Made by a program: the position numbers and the translations under genes. Of a DNA stretch of 64,000 nt, positions 54,891-64,000 are shown piece by piece (within the stretch, counting starts at the first letter, position 1; each line of letters begins with the position of its first letter). The notes beneath the pieces are model-generated. The model was not told the origin of the DNA. It ran no database searches and saw nothing but the letters and a program-made list of their open reading frames with translations. Source of the DNA: Gymnothorax reevesii (Eukaryota > Chordata > Actinopteri > Anguilliformes > Muraenidae); assembly GCA_029721435.1 (NCBI GenBank), contig CM056574.1, positions 70,847,501 to 70,911,500 of the forward strand. Reading direction: 5' to 3'.

Positions 54891-55089
54891 ACTTAAATGG
54901 CAGATCAGCAATGTGACTTCATGACTCATAGTGCTACGGATTTTAACTGTGAAGTTATGAAATTCGCTCAGCATGGATGACGGTGTCCAAAAGATGAAAT
55001 CACAAGGAATAATGGCAGTGGATTTTTTTCTTAAACATCGAAAGTGGATTACACCATGTGAACATCAGGTATGATCCAAATATATAACG

Positions 55090-55272
55090 TTAGCGTATAT
55101 TTACTGGGAAGGTAGCAGTGGCCAAATCCTCATCATAGAAGCGCACCAAAACGTTCAGCACATGGTCCATGTTTGTATTGGTGGCCTCGTCAGCATTTAG
55201 AGAAAAATAAATCATGTTCAACTTGTCTGATAACTGCTTTTTTATCTGAGTGGAAATTCCATGGATGTGCAC
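55090..55272 (-). pseudogene. hAT-like transposase fragment (minus strand)
   Basis: The minus-strand frame contains YFSLNADEATNTNMDHVLNV, followed by LVRFYDED. This resembles the first catalytic block of hAT-like transposases (xxxDEATN, then a conserved L-V-R-F/Y-F/Y-D-x). Only about 60 residues are present. The segment ends at CCCA|GTAAAT, which could be a splice donor, and begins after ACACACAG, which could be an acceptor. A domesticated exon is therefore conceivable, but a decayed transposon is more likely. Confidence 0.4.
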
Positions 55273-55676
55273 ATATGACGCCTGTGTGTTTTCGTTTTAG
55301 TAGACCATGTACTAGTGAACTGTACCGTTATGAAACTGTATGAAACAGCAAACTTCTAATAAAGTCATCAAGGAATGACTGTGCAACTGTGAACGAAAGG
55401 TCGTGCTCTGCAATAAATGTGCAGATACGCACTTTATGATTGCACACACGATCGGTCATTGATTAGTTGTTGTAATGTATTCTTACGTTATCTTGCATTA
55501 AAAAAGCATTGTGACATGTGCAAATCTACTATTCTGGGTAATGTTTTAGATCAACCGCGTCTGCAACTACAGTATCATGATTGGTTTGTGTATTCACCAC
55601 GTTGCATCGTTTGACTCAAAATATTACCCACGTGTGTTGTCACTGCTGTGGTGCCGGTTCAGTCTGCGAAAAATCA

Positions 55677-56012
55677 TGGAGCGGTCAGTTGTGAAGGAAG
55701 GATCAGACGCGATTAATATTGACAGCACTGTCAAAAACAAATGGAGGTGGGCTTGGTTGGATGAGATAGGTGACACAGGAAAGCCATTCAGGTCCTGGTG
55801 TCAAAAATTGAAGGAACCAGGAGCCTGTTTCTGTTGTGTTTTCTACAGAAAGCTGTTGTACGGTTCAAACGGCAAAAAAACGCTTTTCAAGCACAACAAT
55901 GAACCAGGTTTCAGGTCAACACTGAAAAGAATGTCTGGTGTAGCCAAGCTTCAGGCTTTTGCTTTTGTTGCAAAAAAAAAAGAAAATGAATATTATTTGC
56001 TAATCAGAATCT
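55677..56012 (+). pseudogene. hAT-like transposase N-terminal fragment (plus strand)
   Basis: The frame starts MERSVVKEGSDAINID and contains KNKWRWAWLDEIGDTGKPFR, then an imperfect finger GACFCCVFYRKLLYGSNGKK and FKHNNEPG. The layout (WxW, a Cys pair, LLYGSxGKKxLFKH) resembles the atypical zinc-binding start of fish hAT-like proteins. The second Cys/His pair is degraded and the frame ends after an A-rich run at about 55972. It lies in opposite orientation to the fragment at 55090-55272, so the two are not one intact gene. Confidence 0.4.
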
Positions 56013-56019
56013 GAAACGG

Positions 56020-57059
56020 CTTGTTGAATTCTTGATGTTGTGACTTTTGCTTTTTTTGCTAAACAATGCTGTTCATTCTCTTTTTTTATCAGAGAATCTG
56101 AATAAAACGGCTTTTGAATATTGATGTTGTTTTAGTTTTAATGCACAGTATTGATAATGGGAACCCTAAAATATAAAGTAAAAGCTCAAATGTTATCCAC
56201 TAAAGGTACTAACATTTTCTTTTTGAGCTGCCAACCAATGGGTTTTAAATGTCTCTTGTAATTGACTCGTGTTCTCACTTGCAACCATTCCTCTCCCCTA
56301 ATGCAAGGTGCATACTGGTTCATATGACTAACAGTTTTTACACACTGCTCAGCAGTGTGTAAAAAGAATAACATGATTAGACTGTTTTGCTAGACTAGTG
56401 TTAACTAAGTCTGAGCAGGTGCAGTTAGTGTATTAAAGATCTGTCAATATTGCCAATGCAACATTACAGCCTGGTAATACTACTTTTTCTCTGCACTGGC
56501 ATTTTTATCTAAAAGGTTGTAACAGCTTGCCTCCATTTAGTGTAAGTCAACATACAATTTGCTCCCACCCAAAAAGGCGTGTGGGGACTGGGGACCCCCC
56601 AAAATATACGCGGTCTGTGTGCATTTCATGCGGGAAAACCACAAAATTTGCGCTGTGGGCCCTGCGGGTGCTTTGCGCCCGCGCATGTGTACTCAAAAAA
56701 AATTGCCAAGGTTGGCAGGTCTGCTGCTGCTACGCACTTTTGCTTTAAAGTCCTACAGTAATTTTAACATTTGAAATAGACCAGATTGGCAATAGACAGA
56801 CTACAACTTCAGCAGGTGTTTATGTTAAAATGAAGCACGAATAGTATACATTCACAATTAAGGCATTTGAGAACTGTGAAGTAGCATACCATCCAATTAA
56901 CTGGTGTGTGCTGGGTGCACAATGTTGTTTATATTTCTCTTATATTGCCATTGTCTAGGACAGGGGCCAGGGCTAGACCGTTGCAAGCTTAGAGCCCCTT
57001 TCAGAATGTCTTATCCCACGTCTGAAATTTTCAGTCCTGGGATTTTTTTTTTGCTTTAA
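56020..57059. other. no gene recognised; repeat-like DNA
   Basis: AT-rich sequence to about 56520. A GC-richer patch at 56565-56745 (GTGGGGACTGGGGACCC, GCCCTGCGGGTGC, GCCAAGGTTGGCAGGTCTGC) looks like a dispersed repeat of unknown family. The three overlapping ORFs there read through it in different frames and are not supported. Confidence 0.4.
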
Positions 57060-58340
57060 GCCCTGTAAGTGATAGTAATATCAGGTCACTTCCTGTTACC
57101 ACAGGGGGGCGCTATTAGCAAAGTGAAAAGTTAATGCATCTGGACTTTCAGGGCGGAGCAATCATCATGTCCAGCAAGTTGGAAGCTGCTTCAGTCAAGT
57201 TTGTGGGCGTGAGAGCATTGTGAATCCCAAACGTATTTTCATGTTGAGGGATCCTAAGTCGGCGAGTCGCCACACGGATGCAATTAGTCGTAGCTTCACA
57301 GCGTTCATACCGTAGCTTAATCAACTTGTTCTGCATGTTTTAGAAGTAGAATGAAGTTGATGGGCTCAACTTTGTGTCATCAGTACAAGTGGAAGTAACG
57401 AGTGGTCACTTCCTGTTACCACAGGGGGGCGCTATAAGCAAAGTGGAGAGTTAACATATCAGCACTTTCAAGGCGGAGCATTCATCATGTCCAGGAAGTT
57501 TGAAGCTGCTAAAATCAAGTATTTTGGCGTGAGAGCATTGTGAAATTTTTCTGTTGAGTAGCCTAAATTTGTCACGCCTTAGCAGCCACGCCCTTTGACC
57601 GACAGATGTCTAGAGCACAACTTTTGATCATGTTGGTCTCACAATGCTCTTCACCAAATTTGACTACGATCGGGCGAAATTCCGAGGAGTTCGTTTTAAA
57701 ATTCAAAAATTCAAATCAAAATGGCCGACTTCCTGTTGGGTTTAGGGCGTGGTTCCAGTGAAGTTTTTTGTATGGCTGGGTATAATACATATATATGCTG
57801 AATTTCATCAGCCTTTGACAAAGTAGCCAAATTTTCCTATGGGAATTTTGAAACGTGTTTAGGGGGCGCTATTTTGGCATTTGGGGTTGAACCTGTGTGA
57901 CCGCAAAAAAATATCAAATTTCGGATATGGCCGTACGTTTGTGGAAAGTTAGACGCGTTTTCACCATTGGGAAAGGGGCGAAATTGCGCTTTGAATTGTC
58001 GCAAGAATAATAATGATAATTAAAGCTGCAAGCAGCGTTGAACGGGCCCTCGCCCCCATGCGCACGTTGGGGTTGTGGTGAGATCCTGACGGGTGCAGCT
58101 GTACACTCACGACCATTGGACAGGTCAAGCGCAGGCCCCAACCTAAGAGAAAGTGTCGAGCGAATCAGACAAAGTTGAAGGAGTTATGATAAGGTCATAC
58201 TTCATCCACCAGGGGGCGCGTAGCTTCACACGAAAAAGATCTCAGGCCTTTTCTTGAAAAATCTTTTGGTCAGCAAACATTTGCGCCTGTAAACTTTAAT
58301 TTTCAGCTTTGGGTGCGCTTTTTTTTTTTTCATGCAGCTT
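57060..58340. mobile_element. dispersed repeat with internal 0.34-kb duplication
   Basis: A block starting GGTCACTTCCTGTTACCACA occurs at about 57084 and 57402. It continues in both copies through GGCGGAGCA, CATCATGTCCA and GTGAGAGCATTGTGAA. Downstream are GGGGGCGCTATTTTGGC and, at 58021, TAAAGCTGCAAGCAGCG, then GAACGGGCCCTCGC. I recognise AAGCTGCAAGCAGCG with GGGCCCTCGC as widespread in fish genomes. It sits next to TTAA (58019-58022), but I cannot fix the superfamily or ends. Confidence 0.5.
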
Positions 58341-58965
58341 AGATGCTATTTTAGGCACGTCAAGTAAAGGTGATAGTAATGTTGAACATAATTCATTTAA
58401 GCTAATACAAGTGACATATTACCATAATATCTTACCATATTAAACTGACATGGGTAACAGCTCTCATTCCTACATTACATCCTTCTTTTATAGGCACGCA
58501 AATATGCATTGTAATTGTAGCTTAAGATCTGCCTGGGCTACAGTTAAGATTAGTGATGATGATATTATACAGGTTCACTTTAGTTGCTCACTTCGATATG
58601 GCCTTGGAACTTGAAATTAAAGACAAAAATCAGGAGCTTGGGAGAATTTTGTTTAAGTCGCAGATAATCTAAAAAAACTGGAATAAATATATAAGCGAAG
58701 TTTCGCTTACCCAGCTCAGCAACGACCACGTACCACTTAAACGGTACATCAGCCTACTTTGTATTCTCTCCGCATATACACATGTTTTATTTGTTTTATC
58801 GGTGAATATTAAGATTGAGCTGTTATATATCAGCCATTAGTAATGCGAACCAGTAGTTCTTTAGGCTATTTAATTTGAAACGGAATTAAAATGTGCATCT
58901 CCACGACATCGCGAGCAACGCAGTCCTGCAGCTTGCAGATTTAACAGACATATAGCATGCCAGGG
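58341..58965. other. no gene recognised
   Basis: AT-rich intronic or intergenic sequence. It includes a short hairpin AAGCGAAGTTTCGCTT at about 58694. Nothing else can be supported. Confidence 0.4.
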
Positions 58966-59215
58966 TTACACTTTACTTGAAGGTACCGTCATAAGAGTGA
59001 CATGACATGGTCATAACGGTTACAGGTGTCATGTAACATTTCTGACAGTGTCACGTCACTCTTATGACGAAGTTGTCATAATCAAGACAACCCAAACAAT
59101 GTCAACTTGTCATCTCAAAAACCGAATGACACTTAATGACAACGTTTGTGAAATTGACATAATGTTTATGACTTGTTCATGACTGTCATGTGAGCCCTCG
59201 CTACTGACAAATGAA
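58966..59215. repeat. TGTCAT/ATGACA-rich dispersed repeat
   Basis: About 250 bp dense in TGTCAT, ATGACA, GTCATAA and their complements (for example GTCATAAGAGTGACATGACA and CACTCTTATGAC), giving several imperfect internal hairpins. It starts with TTACACTTTACTTGAAGG, an opening I associate with a dispersed fish repeat. Borders and class are uncertain. Confidence 0.45.
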
Positions 59216-59232
59216 AAACTGCTGGGGCTTAA

Positions 59233-59287
59233 ATCTATAAATTTATAGATTTATAAATAAATTTATAGTTTATAAATCTATAAACTT
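59233..59287. repeat. AT palindromic stretch
   Basis: Overlapping copies of TAAATCTATAAATTTATAG, TTTATAAATAAATTTATAG and TTTATAAATCTATAAAC form a self-complementary 55-bp AT block. It is likely slippage-derived. Confidence 0.7.
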
Positions 59288-60502
59288 CTTGACCACAAGT
59301 ACAATTCATCTTGAACATTACATTCTACATTACCCACTTGCTATGAGCCAAATTAGACAGCTAACCAGGTGTCCCCCCAAAGTCTGAGATCCATCAAATG
59401 GTTCACTGTCAAATCATACATTAATCATATATTTAACACACATTAACTTTTGGGGCATGAAATTCAGCATGAACTAACAATTTTCTGGTTGAGTTTAGCA
59501 TGAATTTATCAATATCAGTGCAGTTGAACATCATTGGTCACCAGTAACCTCCCCAAACACAAAACACGCCTTTTCTCCATAATAAAGTTAACAATATTGT
59601 CCTTTGTTTTTTTTTTTTCGAAGTCCCCCAAGCATTAAATAAAGTGCTGATTAAACAGCTATAACATTCAAGCTGCAATGAAAAGCTAACCGCTCTCACA
59701 TCCGAGCTCATAACCTTACACCTTATGAGGGTAAAAACTCACTAACTCAGTAATATCTGAATTCTGAAATATACCTTATTTTAACAGAACAGAAATGTCA
59801 CTTTCACAAAAAATCAAGCGACATTTGCGTCCATATTCAACAGAATGGTGTAATGAATGTACCGAGGGATCTACCAACGTGCGTGTGCTGCATGCATTTG
59901 GAGAAACGAAAACCTCGGCATTCGATGTCTTTAAACGCAGTATAAATTCTACAGCAAAAAGCCATATTGGGCAAAATGCAAACAGAGTAGAAGTATAGGC
60001 CTAACCTGTTTTCTTCATTAATGCCCTCCTCCACAGACCGATGTATCGGGTAGAAGGAACCCTCCAGTACTGTTTCATTCGGAATAATTCCCATTGACCG
60101 CGTCCATACAACATGTGTCTCGTAAATGAAACTGAACACTTCAGGCCGGTTTCGAGTGTCTTTGTTTCTTTGATATCGCCTCATTTTCAGCTGCGCAACC
60201 GTGGCCAACATTCGAAGAACACAACCGACCTTACTTTTACGCTTAGCTTAGTATCCTATTCTTACTGTCTGATCAATGTATTTCAGTTATTGAGGAAAGT
60301 TTAAACACTCGGGAATTGGAAAAGAAATGAGTCTATCAATGCATCGTTTCCGGGGAAGCTTCACGAGGGCGTGAGCTATAACTGTAGAGTTACGCAGATG
60401 AATCTGAGTGTATAATTCTGACTGGCTATCGACACCAGTACTTGGGTGGATAGAAGGGAGTGCTGAATTTGTCAATGGAGGAATATACGCGTTAATCCAC
60501 GG
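59288..60502. other. no gene recognised
   Basis: ORFs of 67 codons (59795, +) and 124 codons (60211-59837, -) overlap each other. Neither has a domain, a signal sequence or a splice context that I can recognise. I do not call either a gene. Confidence 0.4.
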
Positions 60503-60513
60503 GAGGGAACTAC
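60503..60513 (+). repeat. direct repeat GAGGGAACTAC, left flank
   Basis: Eleven bases also found at 62906-62916, bordering the long inverted repeats. The true target duplication is probably 9-11 bp. Confidence 0.75.
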
Positions 60514-60879
60514 GTGCATGAGGTTGGCCCCCCACCCCACGCAAAATTTCGGAAAAATAGTCTGTTTCGTTTGTGCTGTAAAAATGATCTTTTGTGCTGC
60601 AACCGTTTTTGAGTTATTAAACATTATTTTATAGGTCATCCAGAGTTCATCCAGCCCCCCATTTACTCCAAATGGACCCGAAATGGTGCCGTTTGTTAGT
60701 GCTTCGTTTGTGCTGGTTTGTGCCGTAAAAACTTTTGTTTGTGCCGCTATTGTTTTATAGATATTACATAATTTAATTTTCGGCGATGACGTCACCCAGC
60801 CCCCCATTTGCTCCAAATGGACCCGAAATGGTGCCACTCGTTAGTGCTTCGTTTGTGCCGTAAAAACTTTGGTTTGGGC

Positions 60880-61096
60880 TTCACGGGCAGAGAAGCTGAT
60901 GGACTTTGGAGATCCTGAGCCTAGCCATCTACCAAATTTGGCCACCCTGCGCAAAGCCAAACAAGAGAGAAATGATATGGCATTAGGTGCCAAAGATCCC
61001 ATTTTCTCATTGCAGAGACTGAAGTACAGTGCACCTCACAGTGGTAGACCTGCAAAAATCAAATCTCTGTCTACTGCTGGTTGTCTAGGCATCTAG
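60880..61096 (+). pseudogene. transposase fragment inside the long-TIR element
   Basis: The + frame begins next to the inner end of the left inverted repeat with RAEKLMDFGDPEPSHLPNLA, followed by TLRKAKQERNDMALGAKDPI and SLQRLKYS. It stops at 61094-61096. The P-x-x-L-P-x-x-x-x-L-R-x-A-K layout resembles the region just upstream of the DDE core in some fish transposon proteins, possibly MULE-like, but I cannot confirm the family. No catalytic residues are present, and the following 1.3 kb is non-coding. Confidence 0.4.
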
Positions 61097-62434
61097 TTTA
61101 AAGACAAATGAATATGATTAGGATTCATTGCATGAATGATTTTTGCCAGAATGTTGTTGGTTTATGCACAAATGTTAAATAAAAACCTTGAACTTTAAGT
61201 ATTTTGTTATTTAAAAATAAGTTTCCTCTTCTTGGTATTTTGTGCAGTTGCTAAATTACACTTGCCTAATGTGAAAATGTTAGCTAGCTAGCTGGCTAAC
61301 AGAGATGAAGATTTCAGTCATTTTGCATTGTAGACATTGTTCACAGACTATTGTTTATGCAGAAGGCAATGTCTTTCATTCTGTATTGTAATATCTTTTA
61401 TTTTTACACATTTTACTTACATTTGCCAGAAGTTTTATTTTGCAGAAGAGTCATGTAATCCGTGGTCTCAAAGTGCTTGTGGAGGCTCTTTTTTTCTTTA
61501 TCCCCCACTACCCTATATCAGTGCACCCTAGTGGCTAAAAAGGCGCAGGGGATGAACCTTCTTTCAAAGAAAGAACAAAACGCTGGCTGTGGAATATGAT
61601 TTTTTTTATTTGTATTTGTACATGTTTTTGGTTGACAGGGCTGTTGAAAAAAGACATGGCAGGGGGTTAGTGGAGTTGCATGATAATTAAACTATCATTG
61701 AACCATAATAGCACAAATAAAATGTTTTAGCCCGAGAAGCAGGAGTTTGACGTCATTGTAAATGACCTGTAGTATGAACGTATGATTCTATAAATGTGTT
61801 GTTATGCATACGTATTAATTTTTCTGAGGATTTGTTAAGGCCAGCATACACATAGATGAGGCTAAATTCGAGGCTTTTAATTTGAAAAGGGGCCTCATGG
61901 GAAACAAAAACATCCGGATCATATCGGCAATGAAAAGTATGTCTGCAAAGTCAAAAAATGTTTCATTAGCACCTTGCTGATACAGGCACAATGTATAGTT
62001 TAATTATGTTTAATGTGACATTGTATGTCTTCAATTTTAATGCTTTTGATAGTTTATTACATCATTTTATGAGAATGTGTTTTGGCTAGCGGAAGTTCCT
62101 ATCTGCATTAGCTGACTTGTCGTGTCGGTCTAAATTAGGGAATGTTTTAAAATGCTGATTTCATAGTAAATAACATTTCATATTTTTTTCATGATTATTG
62201 CTGTAATTGTAGCAGTGAAAATACTTATATTCATTGGGTGAATCCTGTAAGGCTGTCACAAGTTTATTATTTTAAGGAAGGGTAAATGTATCTTGTTACG
62301 TATTCTTTCATAGCTCTTACGGTCCACAAAATAAATCAACATGAACCATCAGTTAGAGGTATGACCATCATTCAGCTGGGGATGCTACAGAAATCATTGT
62401 GTAATATCTATTAAACGAACGAAAACAAATGAAA
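61097..62434. other. non-coding interior of the long-TIR element
   Basis: AT-rich sequence with AATAAA at about 61180, consistent with the 3' end of a former transposase gene. No other coding potential was seen. Confidence 0.5.
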
Positions 62435-62905
62435 GTTTTTACAGCAGAAACAAGCACAAACGAAGCACTAACGAACGGCACCATTTCGGGTTCATTTGGA
62501 GCGAATGGGGGGCTGGGTGACGTCATCGCAGATAATTAAATTATGTAAAATCTATAAAACTATAGCGGCACAAACGAAGCACTAACAAACGGCACCATTT
62601 CGGGTCCATTTGGAGCAAATGGGGGGGCTGGGTGACGTCATCGCCGAAAATTAAATTATGTAATATCTATAAAACTATTGCGGCTCAAACCAAAGTTTTT
62701 ACGGCACAAACCAGCACAAACGAAGCACTAACGAACGGCACCATTTCGGGTCCATTTGGAGTAAATGGGGGGCTGGATGAACTCTGAATGACCTATAAAA
62801 TAATGTTTAATAACTCAAAAACGGTTGCAGCACAAACGAAGCAGTAACGAAACCGACTATTTTTCCGAAATTTTGCATGGGGTGGGGGTCCAACTTCACG
62901 CACAA

Positions 62906-62916
62906 GAGGGAACTAC
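62906..62916 (+). repeat. direct repeat GAGGGAACTAC, right flank
   Basis: Exact match to 60503-60513, directly after the right terminal inverted repeat. Confidence 0.75.
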
Positions 62917-63678
62917 ACATATTTTGTGTGTGATTACTGTAAGAGATTTAGTTTATTTCGTGTTAGTGAAATGTTAATTCCCTCCTGAAAGAAAATGCTC
63001 TAAGACAAGAGTAACAATAATAGTCGTCTTTACTACGTGCACATAGGATCTAAGTTACACCAGCAGAACAAAGACAAAGGAATCTCTTTTGCTTTGGATA
63101 TTTGTATGAGCAGAATGTCATAATCCCTCCCCCTTGGGACTGATTTATTATAACCGTATATTTTCCCTCTGCATTTCCACAGCGGAGTGCGCGTATCCCA
63201 CGTGCAGAATGCCCCAGCTATCTCCCCAGCTGGGGAGAAGAGTCCCCCACACAGCAATCTTCATTGTCCTCCTTATCTCGGTCTAGCTGAACTCAGGGAA
63301 CAGGCTGTACACAGGGCTAGAACTCATAGTTTAAACAGTCTGGCCTGGGGGGGGTTCCCAAGGTTTCAGAGGGGATATACACATCTCATCTTATACAGTT
63401 ACAAGGGGTTAGAGCTGGCTTCTGAAACCTATTAGTCAAATGATTAGCCAAGTAGCAATGTCAATTAGTCAAATAACTTTACCCCTAGTCACTTTTTTAT
63501 CTGATGTCCAGTTGTGAGGGTCTCTAATACCAATCGATTTCTTGTAGGTTTTGTTGCACCGTTGTTGTATTATTTTGATCATGCTTTTACTTACAACCAT
63601 CTGCTGTTAAATGTCCTATCTGACCGTGTGCTTTCCTCTGTCCTTTCTGACTTGGGCCTGACCACACTGCCTGCAGTT
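62917..63678. other. no gene recognised
   Basis: Mixed sequence containing a GC-rich patch at 63180-63380 (CCCAGCTATCTCCCCAGCTG, a G8 run at about 63349). It might be part of a long terminal repeat or another dispersed repeat, but no paired copy lies in the window. Confidence 0.35.
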
Positions 63679-64000
63679 TAGGGATGTAACGGTATGAAAA
63701 TCTGACCTCACGGTTATTGTGACCAAAATTATCACGGTTTTCGGTATTATTGCTGTATTTTTAAAAATGTTTTCAATATGTTCAGAAAGCACTGATAGAC
63801 CTGCAAAAACTGAAATACTTTTTAAAAATGTAACAGTGTTTATTATATTTCAAAAATATAGGCAAAACCTTATCCAAAGTGCAACTCTTGGCATCAAAGG
63901 AACAAGGGTTCAGCATGTTAACAGCTTATTTGTCAGGAACATTTCCAGTAGTGCAGGTTTAAATTATACAAATCCAAACATTCAAGCTAAGACATAAAGA
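63679..64000. mobile_element. probable hAT element, left end, cut by window
   Basis: TAGGGATGTAACGGTATG, then CACGGTTATTGTGACC and TTATCACGGTTTTCGGTATT. This opening is familiar from fish hAT-type repeats. The other end lies outside the window, so borders and target duplication cannot be tested. The 92-codon ORF inside shows no transposase motif. Confidence 0.5.

Larger units (their letters stand above)
60514..62905. mobile_element. DNA transposon with about 0.4-kb terminal inverted repeats
   Basis: The left terminus GTGCATGAGGTTGG and right terminus (opposite strand) GTGCGTGAAGTTGG open inverted repeats of about 0.38-0.45 kb. Each inner arm contains tandem copies of a unit of about 144 bp carrying TCCAAATGGACCCGAAATGG: two on the left, three on the right. 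A direct repeat of up to 11 bp flanks the element. Long inverted ends and a target duplication of about 9 bp would fit a MULE-type element, but this is inference. Only a transposase stub (60880-61096) remains, so the copy is internally deleted. Confidence 0.75.

Noticed and set aside
56527..56774. Three overlapping ORFs in all + frames
   Set aside because: A GC-rich repeat patch lacking stops; no frame shows conserved features.
59837..60211. 124-codon minus-strand ORF
   Set aside because: No motif, splice context or similarity that I recognise; an ORF of this length is expected by chance in 64 kb.
52196..64000. Possible trappc4 exons 3-5
   Set aside because: I looked for coding of the C-terminal half after the FHS codon and saw none; short diverged exons could still be missed by eye.

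Overview
The window looks like teleost fish nuclear DNA. The grounds are two spliced exons that I recognise as trappc4 (TRAPP vesicle-tethering complex subunit 4, synbindin), fish-type hAT, piggyBac-like and I/Nimb-like elements, abundant (TA)n and (CA)n microsatellites, and introns with GT/AG borders. I cannot name the species. No bacterial genes, rRNA, tRNA or CRISPR array was seen.

Region 1 (1-38474) is one very large hierarchical tandem repeat, here called a macrosatellite. Its base unit is a 43-bp G/T-rich monomer built on three GTTGCTA submotifs. The monomer arrays are interrupted at regular intervals by a non-monomer spacer of 879-914 bp, present in eight full copies plus one truncated copy. 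Array plus spacer forms macro-units: two of exactly 3529 bp (3561-7089 and 7090-10618), then units of 4432, 4271, 4389 and 3634 bp. Diagnostic bases and array blocks alternate between neighbouring units, which points to a still larger dimeric period of about 8.7 kb. The spacer contains its own internal duplications (198 bp and about 120 bp). The long hydrophobic ORFs here are repeat artefacts.

Region 2 (38475-43440) is a purine-only tract followed by nested DNA transposons. One is a 2071-bp non-autonomous hAT element with an exact 8-bp target duplication and a large internal fold-back. Another is a 1.1-kb inverted-repeat element expanded by a (TA)n tract.

Region 3 (43440-51640) is a pile-up of decayed I/Nimb-like LINE copies. 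A 5'-truncated copy keeps reverse transcriptase and RNase H segments and is interrupted by a 204-bp piggyBac-type MITE. Pieces of a LINE ORF1 follow, one of them split by a 2736-bp BED-type hAT element carrying a frameshifted transposase.

Region 4 (51640-64000) starts with trappc4 exons 1 and 2 on the + strand, about 50 bp downstream of a LINE tail. Later exons were not found. If they exist, intron 2 exceeds 11.8 kb and holds everything to the window's right edge: repeats, hAT-like transposase fragments, and a 2.4-kb element with long terminal inverted repeats and a direct repeat at its borders. The only host gene I can support in 64 kb is the 5' part of trappc4.
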